Origin: Sporomusa sp. KB1
GTDB taxonomy: Bacteria; Bacillota; Negativicutes; Sporomusales; Sporomusaceae
Assembly: GCF_007830295.1 (NCBI RefSeq)
Contig: NZ_VLKC01000002.1
Location: forward strand, 5,020,675 to 5,084,674
Direction of reading: 5' to 3'
DNA: 64,000 nt
In this document: one piece after another, positions 15,745 to 24,853 of the stretch
How the letters are laid out: each line of letters begins with the position of its first letter
Position numbering within the stretch: position 1 is the first letter of the stretch
Notes under the pieces: generated by a model
Told to the model about the DNA's origin: nothing
Databases searched by the model: none
The model's input: only the letters and a program-made list of their open reading frames with translations
Program-made: the position numbers and the translations under genes

Positions 15745-17688
15745 CTAAGGAGCCGGTTTCAAATATGTATTTAAAAATTTTTCCATGGCTTGATAAAACT
15801 CCAACCGGTTTTCTTCCTTATAAAAACCGTGCCCTTCATCGTCTTTTACCATATATTCCACCGGAATGCCTCTATCGCGCAATGCGCCGACAATTTGCTC
15901 TGACTCTTTTATCTTTACGCGGGGATCGTTTGCTCCCTGGGCGACAAACAAGGGTGCCCTGATTTTATCAGCATGGAATACCGGTGATGCCGCCTTTAGT
16001 AGTTCGGCATCTTTATCAGGATGACCAATCCGTTCGTAAAATTCATCAATCATAGGCTTCCAATACGGCGGCACGCTGGCGATAAACGTAAACAAATTTG
16101 ATGGACCGCACATATCAACTCCACATGCGTAAAGTTCCGGAGTAAAAGCTAAGCCGGCCAACACTGCATATCCTCCGTAACTTGCACCATAAATACCTAT
16201 CCTTTTGGGATCAGCAATGTGTTGGTCAATCAGCCACTTAGCTCCGTCCGTAATGTCGTCTTGCATCTTTTTTCCCCATTCTTTATTTCCTGCATTGACA
16301 AATGCCTTTCCGTAGCCGATTGATCCCCGGAAATTCATTTGCAGTACGGCATAACCCCGGTTAGCCAGAAATTGAACGTCAGCCCGGTAACCCCAGGCGT
16401 CTCTTCCCATTGGTCCGCCGTGTGGATTTATAATTACAGGCAGATTCTTTGTTCCCCTTCCTTTAGGTAAAGTTAAGTACCCATGGACAGTATAGCCGTC
16501 ACGAGTTGTATATTGAATGGGCTGCATTGTTGCCAATTGTTCTTCTTTTAGCCATGGCGCCACATCCGCCAATTTGGTCAGCTTATCAGCAGTACTATCA
16601 TAGAAATAATAAGCACCTGGATTACTAGCGGAATATTCAAAGATGATGTACTTATCCCTATTCTTGTTGGTCGAAGCAATCTTGAAATCGTTGTTGCCAA
16701 AGTGAGCCGTAAGGCGATCATAAATCGCTTGCGCTTCTTTGTCGAAAAAATAGTTGTGAAACTTGTCAGTCACATAGTACGCGAAAAGCAAGTTTTTGTT
16801 TTTTTGTGATATGCTTGCCCCGGCAATGTCTACATCAGGATTTTCAAATAATACCGCTTCTTCTTTTTCCTGGTCGGGATTAAACATTACCAACGCTAGC
16901 TTGTCGCGTCCTTTATTAGACAGCATGAATATTTTCTGGTTGGCGGCATCAAAACGTAAAGCTGATACATATTCCCGATAATCGGTGGATAGAATTACGT
17001 TGAAAGGCTGATCGGCAGTTGTGCGGTAATACATTAAATAATTGCCGTTAATCACATTTTTTCCATAAGCTATGCGGACGACACCTTGATTATCGGTTTT
17101 ATAGCCCATAAAATTGCCGGGATTCTCCACCTCAAGTTTCATTTCACCGGTTGCTAATACGAGCCTGTAAACATCAAATTTTTTCGGATTACGTTGATTG
17201 GTCGAAATGAGAATTTCCTGCTCGTTATCAGGCAGGCTATCAACAATACGAACTCGAACTCCAGGGAAAGGTGTTAGGTCTTGGCTTTTTCCGGTTTGAA
17301 TGTCTGCGGCATAGATGTGGTAGTTTTCGTCCCCGTCACAATCCTGAGAATAAATTATCAATTGTTCGTTTTTCCAAAAATAGGTTCTAATATCACTAGC
17401 AGTTGTAGCAGTAATTTGCTTGGCTTTTGTATCGGCGCTGCTTTGAACAAAAATGTTTAGACGATTGTTATAAGGCTTGAGAAAAGCAAATTTATTACCA
17501 TCCGGTGATATTTGATATTCTGCTGCTTCCGGATTGCAGAAAAATTCCTTGAGCGGAATCAAGGGTGGCTTAACATCGACCATCTCCTTAGCGTAGGCCG
17601 GTTGGCAAACGGCCGTTACCATAACCAATAGTATTCCAACACGCATTAAGGACGATAATACCGATTTAAAAATTTTGCAGATAACCAT
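15745..17688 (-). CDS. Exported S9 prolyl oligopeptidase-family peptidase
   Basis: A 647-residue serine peptidase with an N-terminal signal sequence (LMRVGILLVMVTAVCQPAYA, cleavage expected after AYA about residue 33). The middle is a beta-propeller with WD-like repeats. The C-terminal alpha/beta-hydrolase domain has the nucleophile in YGASYGGYA (Ser503), the acid in ANDPR (Asp588) and the catalytic histidine in DEGHGFYKEENR (His620). Homologues are acylaminoacyl or dipeptidyl peptidases that cleave short peptides. Start ATG 17688 has AAAGGAG. It appears monocistronic. Confidence 0.92.
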   Translation of the reverse strand: MVICKIFKSVLSSLMRVGILLVMVTAVCQPAYAKEMVDVKPPLIPLKEFFCNPEAAEYQISPDGNKFAFLKPYNNRLNIFVQSSADTKAKQITATTASDIRTYFWKNEQLIIYSQDCDGDENYHIYAADIQTGKSQDLTPFPGVRVRIVDSLPDNEQEILISTNQRNPKKFDVYRLVLATGEMKLEVENPGNFMGYKTDNQGVVRIAYGKNVINGNYLMYYRTTADQPFNVILSTDYREYVSALRFDAANQKIFMLSNKGRDKLALVMFNPDQEKEEAVLFENPDVDIAGASISQKNKNLLFAYYVTDKFHNYFFDKEAQAIYDRLTAHFGNNDFKIASTNKNRDKYIIFEYSASNPGAYYFYDSTADKLTKLADVAPWLKEEQLATMQPIQYTTRDGYTVHGYLTLPKGRGTKNLPVIINPHGGPMGRDAWGYRADVQFLANRGYAVLQMNFRGSIGYGKAFVNAGNKEWGKKMQDDITDGAKWLIDQHIADPKRIGIYGASYGGYAVLAGLAFTPELYACGVDMCGPSNLFTFIASVPPYWKPMIDEFYERIGHPDKDAELLKAASPVFHADKIRAPLFVAQGANDPRVKIKESEQIVGALRDRGIPVEYMVKDDEGHGFYKEENRLEFYQAMEKFLNTYLKPAP

Positions 17689-17995
17689 TTTTTATACTCC
17701 TTTCTGCACTACAGATGAATAATAAATATAACACAACTATATTCAATGTAATGCCTTTGTTAAATTGATCTTCGTTTTCTTTTGTTTGTTTGTGTTTGTC
17801 TATTCTAGAATAAAGTAGGATCTCCTGCCTGTTTATACATTTTATTGTAAAGTTAAGACCATATTTTCATCCTATACACATAGGAATAAAAATATGGTCT
17901 CTAAAGAGTGGTTGGTCTGAAATAATCGGTGCATTAGTCAACAAACAAGCAATACGAATACGAGGTCCGAATTGAGGACTAACCAAAAGTCTTTT
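17689..17995. other. Intergenic region with a 45-nt inverted repeat (17856-17900)
   Basis: No gene is seen. Bases 17856-17900 form an inverted repeat: AGACCATATTT pairs with AAATATGGTCT and, inside it, TCCTAT with ATAGGA. It lies 96 bp past the end of the chemosensory operon on the minus strand and may end its transcript, although no strong U-run follows. The right part of the region should hold the S9 peptidase promoter. Confidence 0.5.
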
Positions 17996-19066
17996 TTAAT
18001 GCTCATGCTGATGGTGAGCATCAGGGAAATGCTCATGCCTATGAACCAGTGCCAAATGCCGGTGTTGGTGGTTGTGTTTTATTCCATCTGCAGCAAGGCT
18101 ATCATGTGTATGTTGATGATGCTCATCATGTGTATGTTCGTGTTCGTGTTCGTGTTCTAGCTCTGCGTGCATGTGTTCGTGTTTGTGGTGCTCTGTTAGG
18201 TGAAGCCAGACGCCCAGCGCCATCAGCGCCCCCGCAATCACCAACGGCAGCGTCAATGGCTCACCAAATGCCAGCGATATTACAGCCCCAATGAACGGAG
18301 CAACAGAGAAGTAAGCCCCGGTACGGGCAGTGCCAAGGAGGCGTAAACCAACTACGAACAAGGCCAAGCTCACACCATAGGAGAGAAAACCCACCACCAT
18401 CGCCAAAACCAGATTAAGGAGCGGCGGCAAGGATGCGCCGAGCATGAAGGCTAAGGCCAGATTGACCGAACCGGCAACCAGACCTTTGACTGAAGCAATC
18501 CACGTTGTATCCGCGAGCGACACCTTGCGCGTCAAATTGTTGTCGATGCCCCAGGCAAAGCACGCGCCCAGCAGCGCTAAAGACGGCCACAGACCGGCAA
18601 AGCTGGCATCCCCCTGCCAACTCAGGACCACTGCACCGGCTACGATGGCGAACATGCCCAGTGCAATGCGCCGGTCGAAGTTTTCCTTGAAGGCGAACCA
18701 GGCCAGTAAGGCCGTAAATACGCTTTCGGCATTGAGCAGTAGAGATGCTCCACATGCAGGCGTCTTGGTTAGACCAAACATCAATAAGACCGGAGCAACA
18801 ATACCACCCGCCACTATCGCACCAGCAAACCAGAACGCCTCATGGCGCGGCAGTTTGACGGCAGGAGCTTTGGTCAACCAACGATATAGAGTTAGGCCAA
18901 TACCGGAGCCAATGTAAAGCAGCCCCGCTAGCAACCATGGGTTAACGGCATTTAGCAATAGTTTCGCAAATGGTGTTCCTGCACCAAATAACAAAGCAGC
19001 GGTAAGCGCTGCTAAAATACCTGGTCGGCGGCGTAACCACTTTTTTTTAGTCATAACATTTTTCAT
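17996..19066 (-). CDS. DMT/EamA-family transporter with a histidine-rich C-terminal tail
   Basis: A 356-residue integral membrane protein with ten predicted helices in two EamA repeats (for example AALTAALLFGAGTPFAK at the start and LGTARTGAYFSVAPFIGAV in the second half). The last ~68 residues form a hydrophilic tail dominated by histidine and glutamate (HHKHEHMHAELEHEHEHEH and more), ending FPDAHHQHEH; this is a plausible zinc, nickel or cobalt binder. The start overlaps the HD-GYP gene by 20 bp, so it is translationally coupled as the last gene of the chemosensory operon. The transported substrate is unknown. Confidence 0.88.
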   Translation of the reverse strand: MKNVMTKKKWLRRRPGILAALTAALLFGAGTPFAKLLLNAVNPWLLAGLLYIGSGIGLTLYRWLTKAPAVKLPRHEAFWFAGAIVAGGIVAPVLLMFGLTKTPACGASLLLNAESVFTALLAWFAFKENFDRRIALGMFAIVAGAVVLSWQGDASFAGLWPSLALLGACFAWGIDNNLTRKVSLADTTWIASVKGLVAGSVNLALAFMLGASLPPLLNLVLAMVVGFLSYGVSLALFVVGLRLLGTARTGAYFSVAPFIGAVISLAFGEPLTLPLVIAGALMALGVWLHLTEHHKHEHMHAELEHEHEHEHTHDEHHQHTHDSLAADGIKHNHQHRHLALVHRHEHFPDAHHQHEH

Positions 19067-20201
19067 CTATAGGTACACCTTTTCCTTTGAGTGGACTTTT
19101 ACCTTTACAAGCTTTTGCCCTTAATGAAAAAATTTCTTCCGGCTTCAAAACTTTAACAATAAATCGAATTAAATCTTTAGTGAAGTCCACCAGTTTCTCC
19201 GGCCCCGGCCACGGGTTGCCGAATTGATCAATGATAATCCGCACCACTGGCCGTACTTGTAACTGCGGGTGAATCTCAACGACCACACCAATTTCACCGG
19301 TGTCCAATAATACAGTGGTACCAACTGGGTATATCACCACATTCTCCAGGAAACGATCAACAATCGCAGGGTCTAGCTTAGTCCCTCTTGAGGCTAACAT
19401 AATATCATAGGCCTCATGGGGTAAAAAGGCTTTTCTATAAGGCCTATCTGAGGTAATCGCATCATATAGGTCTGCAACAGCAACTATTCTCGCATAAATA
19501 TGAATATCTTCCCCTAATAAGCCTCGACAATAACCGGTGCCATCAAAATTTTCATGGTGTTGGAAAGCCACATGCGCGGATACTAAGGGAATTGGACCAA
19601 CTCTGCGAATAATTTCAAACCCTTTTTTAGTATGGGTTTGTATTCGATTCCAGTCAGTAGGCGAAAGTGAGTCCGTCTTTTGAAGAATTTCGTAAGGAAC
19701 CAATAGCATTCCTAAATCGTGCAAAATTGCCCCCATTGCGAGTTCAAGTAACTGCTGGGGATTCAAATTCATTTTGATTCCGATCATGATCGATAGTAAG
19801 CAGACATTAATCGAATGACCAAATGTATAATCAGCACGAGCACGAATGTCTGTCATTTGTATAAGCACATGGCGACTACCAATCGCATCTTCGATAATCT
19901 TCTTCATAGCCTCGCATATTCCGGTTAGATTGAATGTCCGATTTTGACGGATATCGCCGAAAGCTTGACTAGCCATTTTGATGATCTCCACTCGGGTTTC
20001 TTCGTTAACAATCTCCTCGGGCGTAATTTCCAAGTGAGGATGACAAACAAATACAGAATCTATACCCAGAATACCCAATCTTGAAATCAAATGTTCATTT
20101 AAAATTGCATTTTCTGACAGCAGAAGGTTTCCGGTGGCACTAAAAATATTCCGGGCAATAACCATCCCCGGTTGGAGTTGCGAAGTTGCTAAACGGAGCA
20201 T
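19047..20201 (-). CDS. HD-GYP domain phosphodiesterase (cyclic-di-GMP)
   Basis: A 384-residue protein. The C-terminal two thirds is an HD-GYP domain: HSINVCLL, HDLGMLLVP, HVAFQHHENFDGTGYCRGLLG, then YARIVAVADLYDAITSDRPYR. The signature GYP is GYC here. These enzymes hydrolyse cyclic-di-GMP. ATG 20201 has GGGAGG at good spacing and starts MLRLATSQLQPGMVIARN, as in relatives; an upstream in-frame ATG at 20249 does not. It lies between a lone receiver gene and the transporter, so it may be the output enzyme of the pathway. Confidence 0.9.
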   Translation of the reverse strand: MLRLATSQLQPGMVIARNIFSATGNLLLSENAILNEHLISRLGILGIDSVFVCHPHLEITPEEIVNEETRVEIIKMASQAFGDIRQNRTFNLTGICEAMKKIIEDAIGSRHVLIQMTDIRARADYTFGHSINVCLLSIMIGIKMNLNPQQLLELAMGAILHDLGMLLVPYEILQKTDSLSPTDWNRIQTHTKKGFEIIRRVGPIPLVSAHVAFQHHENFDGTGYCRGLLGEDIHIYARIVAVADLYDAITSDRPYRKAFLPHEAYDIMLASRGTKLDPAIVDRFLENVVIYPVGTTVLLDTGEIGVVVEIHPQLQVRPVVRIIIDQFGNPWPGPEKLVDFTKDLIRFIVKVLKPEEIFSLRAKACKGKSPLKGKGVPIDEKCYD

Positions 20202-20291
20202 AACTATCCTCCCGACTACAGTTGCGCTGTCCAGGTTTGCACCTTTCACTCAGATAACATAGTAACCTGAGACAAAACTTCAACATAATAC

Positions 20292-20702
20292 TTACTCTAC
20301 TATATTCTGCTGAACTAATCCCAGCTTTTCCATCACTTTCACCAGTTGGTCAATATCTATAGGCTTTGCGGCATAGGCATCACAACCAAGTTCAAAAGAC
20401 TGCTGAACATAGTTCGTTTCTCCCAATGCAGTTACCATGATTACCTTGGCATGTTCTTCAGGCAAAACTCCATTCTGCCGTTCCAACTGCCGAATAGTTT
20501 TCAGCACTTTAACGCCGTCAACTTTAGGCATCATAATATCCAAACAGACCAAGTCGTAAGGATTGTTATCTTTCAGAGACAAAAAAAATGCATCCAAAGC
20601 CTCTAACCCATCTACCGTCAAGTCACATTCTCCGTACTGAGAAAGAAACTTCGAAAGAAACTTTCTACTAATCATATCATCTTCTGCTATTAATATCCTC
20701 AT
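20292..20702 (-). CDS. Single-domain response regulator (receiver)
   Basis: A 136-residue CheY-like receiver without an output domain. Seen: acidic pocket EDD near the start (ILIAEDDMISRKFL), phospho-acceptor in DLVCLDIMMPKVDG (about Asp58), the T/S position in VIMVTALGE, and the lysine in YAAKPIDIDQL. ATG 20702 has GGGGGGATAGGG upstream. It follows the hybrid kinase by 20 bp and precedes the HD-GYP gene, and could shuttle phosphate from the kinase's HPt domain. Confidence 0.92.
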   Translation of the reverse strand: MRILIAEDDMISRKFLSKFLSQYGECDLTVDGLEALDAFFLSLKDNNPYDLVCLDIMMPKVDGVKVLKTIRQLERQNGVLPEEHAKVIMVTALGETNYVQQSFELGCDAYAAKPIDIDQLVKVMEKLGLVQQNIVE

Positions 20703-20722
20703 CCCTATCCCCCCTAGAACTT

Positions 20723-23700
20723 TTATCTTTTATGAACTTCGCATAGCTGTCGAATATTTTCTAAATACGCAAGCGTTTCTCGCATATTACCGCGCCTTGC
20801 GGCCAATTCAGCCTTAAAAGCCATAGTCTTTAATTCATCTGAACCAATTTGGGTCGCTAGTTTTTTAATCTTGTGGGCAGACTCCTCCATTAACCCTAAA
20901 CCTTTTTCGCCAGCACTGCACTGTTCAAGCAGTTTTACTATTTCCAACAATGTCGAAGACTCTATATTTACCGCATCTGCTTCGCAAGCCAAAACAATGT
21001 CCCCATTTTCATTAATTTGCAAACTACGAATAGTATCGGCAGGATTCATGCATGTATTTTGTGGTGAAAACAATTCAATTTTATTAATCAGTTCCTCAAA
21101 CTTCATTGGTTTAGCGATATATTCATCCATTCCTGCTGCCAAAAACCTTTCCCTATCTCCTAAAAGCGCGTGTGCCGTAAGCGCAATAATCGGGGTATGC
21201 TTGCGGGTATGAGCTTCCTCTTCCCTGATGCGCTTTGTGGTCTCTATACCGTCCATTTCAGGCATGTGAATATCCATCAAAATAATATTATAGTGTTTTT
21301 GCCGCCAAAGCAGTAATGCTTCGACACCGTTTTCTGCCGTATCAATTTGGTAGCCCAGCTTGCGAACCATTCTTTCAGTCACAACACGATTAATCGCATC
21401 GTCTTCAACTAACAAAAGCTTCAATGGTATCAATGGCTTGACAAATTTCTGCGGTAACTTCGACCGGTCATCAATTGTGCCAGCTTTTAAACTGATAGTA
21501 AAATAAAAAACGCTCCCCGTATCCTTGACACTCTCAACCCACATCTTTCCGCCCATCAGCTCTACAAGCTGCTTTGAAATAACCAGCCCCAATCCTGTTC
21601 CGCCGTATTTTCTAGTAATGGAGCCATCCACTTGGCTAAATGTTTTAAATAGCTTATTCATTTCACCAGAAGCAATTCCGATGCCGGTATCGCGCACAGC
21701 AAAGGTAAGTTCAAATGTTTCAGCATTTCCTCCGGTTCTTTTTATTGATAAGCTAACTTCACCATTTTCGGTAAATTTTATGGCATTGTCAAGTAAGTTA
21801 TTTAATATCTGCCGCAATCGGTTCTGATCACCACTCACAATATCCGGAACATCAGCCGATAAGGTATAATTTAATTCCAGACCTTTACTTCCGGCACGAT
21901 ACGAATAAGCTTTTACTATTTCAGCGATTAAATCCCGGAATTTAAAGCTGACAACCTCCAGCGACAGTTTTCCGGCTTCCATCTTGGAAAAATCCAGGAT
22001 ATCGTTAACAATTCCCAACAACTGATGTGCACAAGATTTTGCGACCGTTAAGTTTTCTTTTTGGTCACTGGCTAATTCGGTCATTAGCGTTAAATCGATC
22101 ATTCCCGTAATGCCATTAATCGGGGTTCGGATTTCATGACTCATGTTGGCAAGAAACTCACTTTTGGTTTTATTAGCCGCTTCTGCTTTATCCTTAGCCC
22201 CTTTGAGTTCTTCTTCCACAAGCTTTCGCTCAGATATGTCCCTGATAATATTTAGCAGTACTTTTCTTTCACCAATGATCGTACCTTGAGAATTTATTTC
22301 CACCGGGAAAAATTCACTGTTTTTTCTTTTATGCACCGCTTCAAAAAATACGCCTTTCCTGTCAGCTATAGCCATCTGGCACTTCATGAATACTTCCGTA
22401 TCTTTTGCACAAAGATCAAAAATAGTCAAATTTAGCAGTTCTTCGCGTGAATAACCATAAGCCTTAACAGCGGCTTCGTTGGCCTCAATAATCCGCCCAT
22501 CGATATCAATAAAGGTGATTATATCCTGCGCCTGTTCAGAAAGTACTTTATATCTGTTCAAACCTTCTTCGGCAATTTTTCTGTCGGTGATATCTATCCC
22601 CATACCAATATATCCTTCAGGTATCCCATGCATATTATAGTATCGCTTGCAAACTCTATAAAGCCAGCGGTACTGTCCATTACGATCAAGTACCCGGATT
22701 TCGCTTTCCTCCAAAACCTCTTTGTCCCGCAGCCCCAGTTCGGAATTAACGTATCTTTTTTTGTCATCAGGATGGAGCCGGTCCAGCCAACCATGCCCTA
22801 ATGCCTGTTCAGTGGCCTGACCTGTTAGTATATACCAGTTTTCATTAATAGATTCCGTCTCGCTGTTTATGTTATTTCGCCAAATAATTGTAGGAAAACT
22901 CTCAAAGATCCGCAAATAAAAATCCCTTGTTTTGATAATAGATATTTCTTTTTGTTTCTGGTCAGTTATATCAACTAAAGCTACCACAACACGAATTTTG
23001 CCATCTACGATAATCGGTGCTGCACTGGCTCTGAACCAAAATACCACTTTTTTCCCTTCATTAACAATGGTTTTGTTGCATTCAATGCCAGCTGCCGGCA
23101 GTCCTTCAAAAGCAAGTGAAGTGGCCCGCCGGAATTCGCAATATTGACAAGTAGTTCCGTGTCCACAGCCCTTCTCATTCTCCAGACTACCCTGACAGCC
23201 AACTGCATTGCCGAAACTCTTTCCCACTACCTTTAACCGGTCTCCGCCAAGCATCTTTAGTGCCGCATCATTGACCTGGATAATCTTTTCAGTTTCATCG
23301 ACAGTATACATGCCTACCGGAGCGGAGTTAAATATCATTTTAAAATTGTTTTCTTCACTCTCGATCTTCTTTTCCAACATTTTATAGCGCGTGACATCAC
23401 GAAATACCACCACCACACCATCAATTCTCTCGCCAGTTTGTTTAATCGGCGTGCAGCTTGCAGATAGATACTTTATTGTTTTATCCTCCATAATAATTAC
23501 CGATTCATTCTGCAAGCCCGTGGCGGTATGCGTTTGTAAAACCTGGGTAATAGGGCTGAGCAACGGTTCTCTGGTATTGGCACTATAGAGACTGAACACA
23601 GCACCAAAGGGCTGACCTATAGCCTTTATCCTACTCCACTCTGTAATTTGTTCAGCTGCTTCATTCATAAAAATAATCTTCTCTGCCGTATCAACAGCAA

Positions 23701-23752
23701 TAACTCCATCTCCAATGGAAGCTAGTATTCCGGCCATGAAATGCATATTCAT
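20723..23752 (-). CDS. Hybrid sensor kinase: four PAS, HisKA/HATPase, receiver, HPt
   Basis: A 1009-residue soluble sensor. Domains in order: PAS (about 7-120), PAS with a four-cysteine cluster (C186, C196, C202, C205; about 135-260), PAS/PAC (about 275-390), PAS (about 395-515), HisKA with SHEIRTPING, HATPase with NLLDNAIKFTENG and GGTGLGLVISK, a receiver with LVEDDAINRVV and ILMDIHMPEMDG, and a C-terminal HPt-like helix bundle with ESAHKIKKLATQIG. No transmembrane segment is seen, so signals are cytoplasmic (redox, metal or ligand). It provides all modules for a phosphorelay to the adjacent receiver. Confidence 0.92.
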   Translation of the reverse strand: MNMHFMAGILASIGDGVIAVDTAEKIIFMNEAAEQITEWSRIKAIGQPFGAVFSLYSANTREPLLSPITQVLQTHTATGLQNESVIIMEDKTIKYLSASCTPIKQTGERIDGVVVVFRDVTRYKMLEKKIESEENNFKMIFNSAPVGMYTVDETEKIIQVNDAALKMLGGDRLKVVGKSFGNAVGCQGSLENEKGCGHGTTCQYCEFRRATSLAFEGLPAAGIECNKTIVNEGKKVVFWFRASAAPIIVDGKIRVVVALVDITDQKQKEISIIKTRDFYLRIFESFPTIIWRNNINSETESINENWYILTGQATEQALGHGWLDRLHPDDKKRYVNSELGLRDKEVLEESEIRVLDRNGQYRWLYRVCKRYYNMHGIPEGYIGMGIDITDRKIAEEGLNRYKVLSEQAQDIITFIDIDGRIIEANEAAVKAYGYSREELLNLTIFDLCAKDTEVFMKCQMAIADRKGVFFEAVHKRKNSEFFPVEINSQGTIIGERKVLLNIIRDISERKLVEEELKGAKDKAEAANKTKSEFLANMSHEIRTPINGITGMIDLTLMTELASDQKENLTVAKSCAHQLLGIVNDILDFSKMEAGKLSLEVVSFKFRDLIAEIVKAYSYRAGSKGLELNYTLSADVPDIVSGDQNRLRQILNNLLDNAIKFTENGEVSLSIKRTGGNAETFELTFAVRDTGIGIASGEMNKLFKTFSQVDGSITRKYGGTGLGLVISKQLVELMGGKMWVESVKDTGSVFYFTISLKAGTIDDRSKLPQKFVKPLIPLKLLLVEDDAINRVVTERMVRKLGYQIDTAENGVEALLLWRQKHYNIILMDIHMPEMDGIETTKRIREEEAHTRKHTPIIALTAHALLGDRERFLAAGMDEYIAKPMKFEELINKIELFSPQNTCMNPADTIRSLQINENGDIVLACEADAVNIESSTLLEIVKLLEQCSAGEKGLGLMEESAHKIKKLATQIGSDELKTMAFKAELAARRGNMRETLAYLENIRQLCEVHKR

Positions 23753-23815
23753 CAGCCTATCACCTGCAATCTAATTTTATATAATGCTAATAGGGACAAC
23801 ATTTAACTGCAGTGC

Positions 23816-24850
23816 CTATTGTGTCAAAATGGAATAAATTTGCCGGGATATCCTTTCTACGGGAACTTGCTTTCTTACAGCTCCGATATCATACGCAACT
23901 TTAGGCATCCCATAGACCACACTGGATTGCGCATCTTGCCCAATGGTATTTGCACCGGCCTGCTTCATTTTAAGCAACCCTTTCGCGCCATCATAACCCA
24001 TCCCGGTCAAAATAACACCAATTCCGGCAGCCCCAGCCTTCTCGGCCACCGAATCAAATAAAACATCTACTGAAGGACAGTGTCCATTTACCCTATCGCC
24101 TTTAAAACACTCAACAGTATATATTTTTCCATTTCGATTTAAGCGCATATGATGATCTCCCGGCGCGATTAATACTCTTCCGGGTATAACAGTATCGCCG
24201 GTTTCTGCCTCTTTTACTTCCACTAAACATGAATTGTTCAATCGTTTCGCATACATACCAGTGAATACAGGTGGCATATGCAGAACAATAACCACACCTG
24301 GTATATCCCGGGAAAACGAGCGAACAACCTCATAGACTGCTTCTGTACCGCCTGTTGATGCCCCTATGGCTATGATTCGGTCTCTCTTTATCGGAACAGT
24401 TCCAGTTATAGGTTGACCATTGACATATTCACGCTTTAGCTGACCGACCTTTGCAGTTGCTGCAATCTTTATCTTAACGATCAACTCACGAATAAACATT
24501 TCCCAATTTACTGGTGACTTCGCGTCCGGCTTAGTAACGAAATCAACAGCACCGGCGTTCAAGGCATCAAATATATTCTCGCTCACTGCGCTTACTACAA
24601 CAACAGGTAACGGATATTGCGGTATAAGTTTTTTTAAAAATTCAATCCCGTTCATGCGTGGCATCTCAACATCCAACGTCATAACATCTGGTTCAAATTC
24701 TAAAATCCTGTCTCTGGCCATATAGGGGTCAGAAGCTGTCGCCACAACTTCGAGCATGGAATCTTTGCCAATCCCCCGGAGTAAAAATTCCCTGAATACG
24801 ATTGAATCATCGACCACTAAGACCCTAATCTTTTTTTTCATGGTAATCAT
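23816..24850 (-). CDS. cheB: Chemotaxis methylesterase/deamidase CheB
   Basis: A 344-residue protein with an N-terminal receiver (VLVVDDSIVFREFL, DVMTLDVEMPRMNG, FVTKPDAK) and a C-terminal methylesterase domain (IAIGASTGGTEAV with the catalytic serine, VIVLHMPPVFTGMYAKRLN, GVILTGMGYDGAKGL with the catalytic aspartate). It removes methyl groups from receptor glutamates for adaptation. ATG 24850 overlaps the 3' end of cheR by ribosome site only (AAAGGAATAAATA), so the two are coupled. Confidence 0.95.
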   Translation of the reverse strand: MITMKKKIRVLVVDDSIVFREFLLRGIGKDSMLEVVATASDPYMARDRILEFEPDVMTLDVEMPRMNGIEFLKKLIPQYPLPVVVVSAVSENIFDALNAGAVDFVTKPDAKSPVNWEMFIRELIVKIKIAATAKVGQLKREYVNGQPITGTVPIKRDRIIAIGASTGGTEAVYEVVRSFSRDIPGVVIVLHMPPVFTGMYAKRLNNSCLVEVKEAETGDTVIPGRVLIAPGDHHMRLNRNGKIYTVECFKGDRVNGHCPSVDVLFDSVAEKAGAAGIGVILTGMGYDGAKGLLKMKQAGANTIGQDAQSSVVYGMPKVAYDIGAVRKQVPVERISRQIYSILTQ

Positions 24851-24853
24851 TAT

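Noticed and set aside
18049..18917. Plus- and minus-strand alternative frames over the transporter gene
   Set aside because: They arise from the repetitive His codons and GC bias of the real gene; the EamA frame carries the family features.
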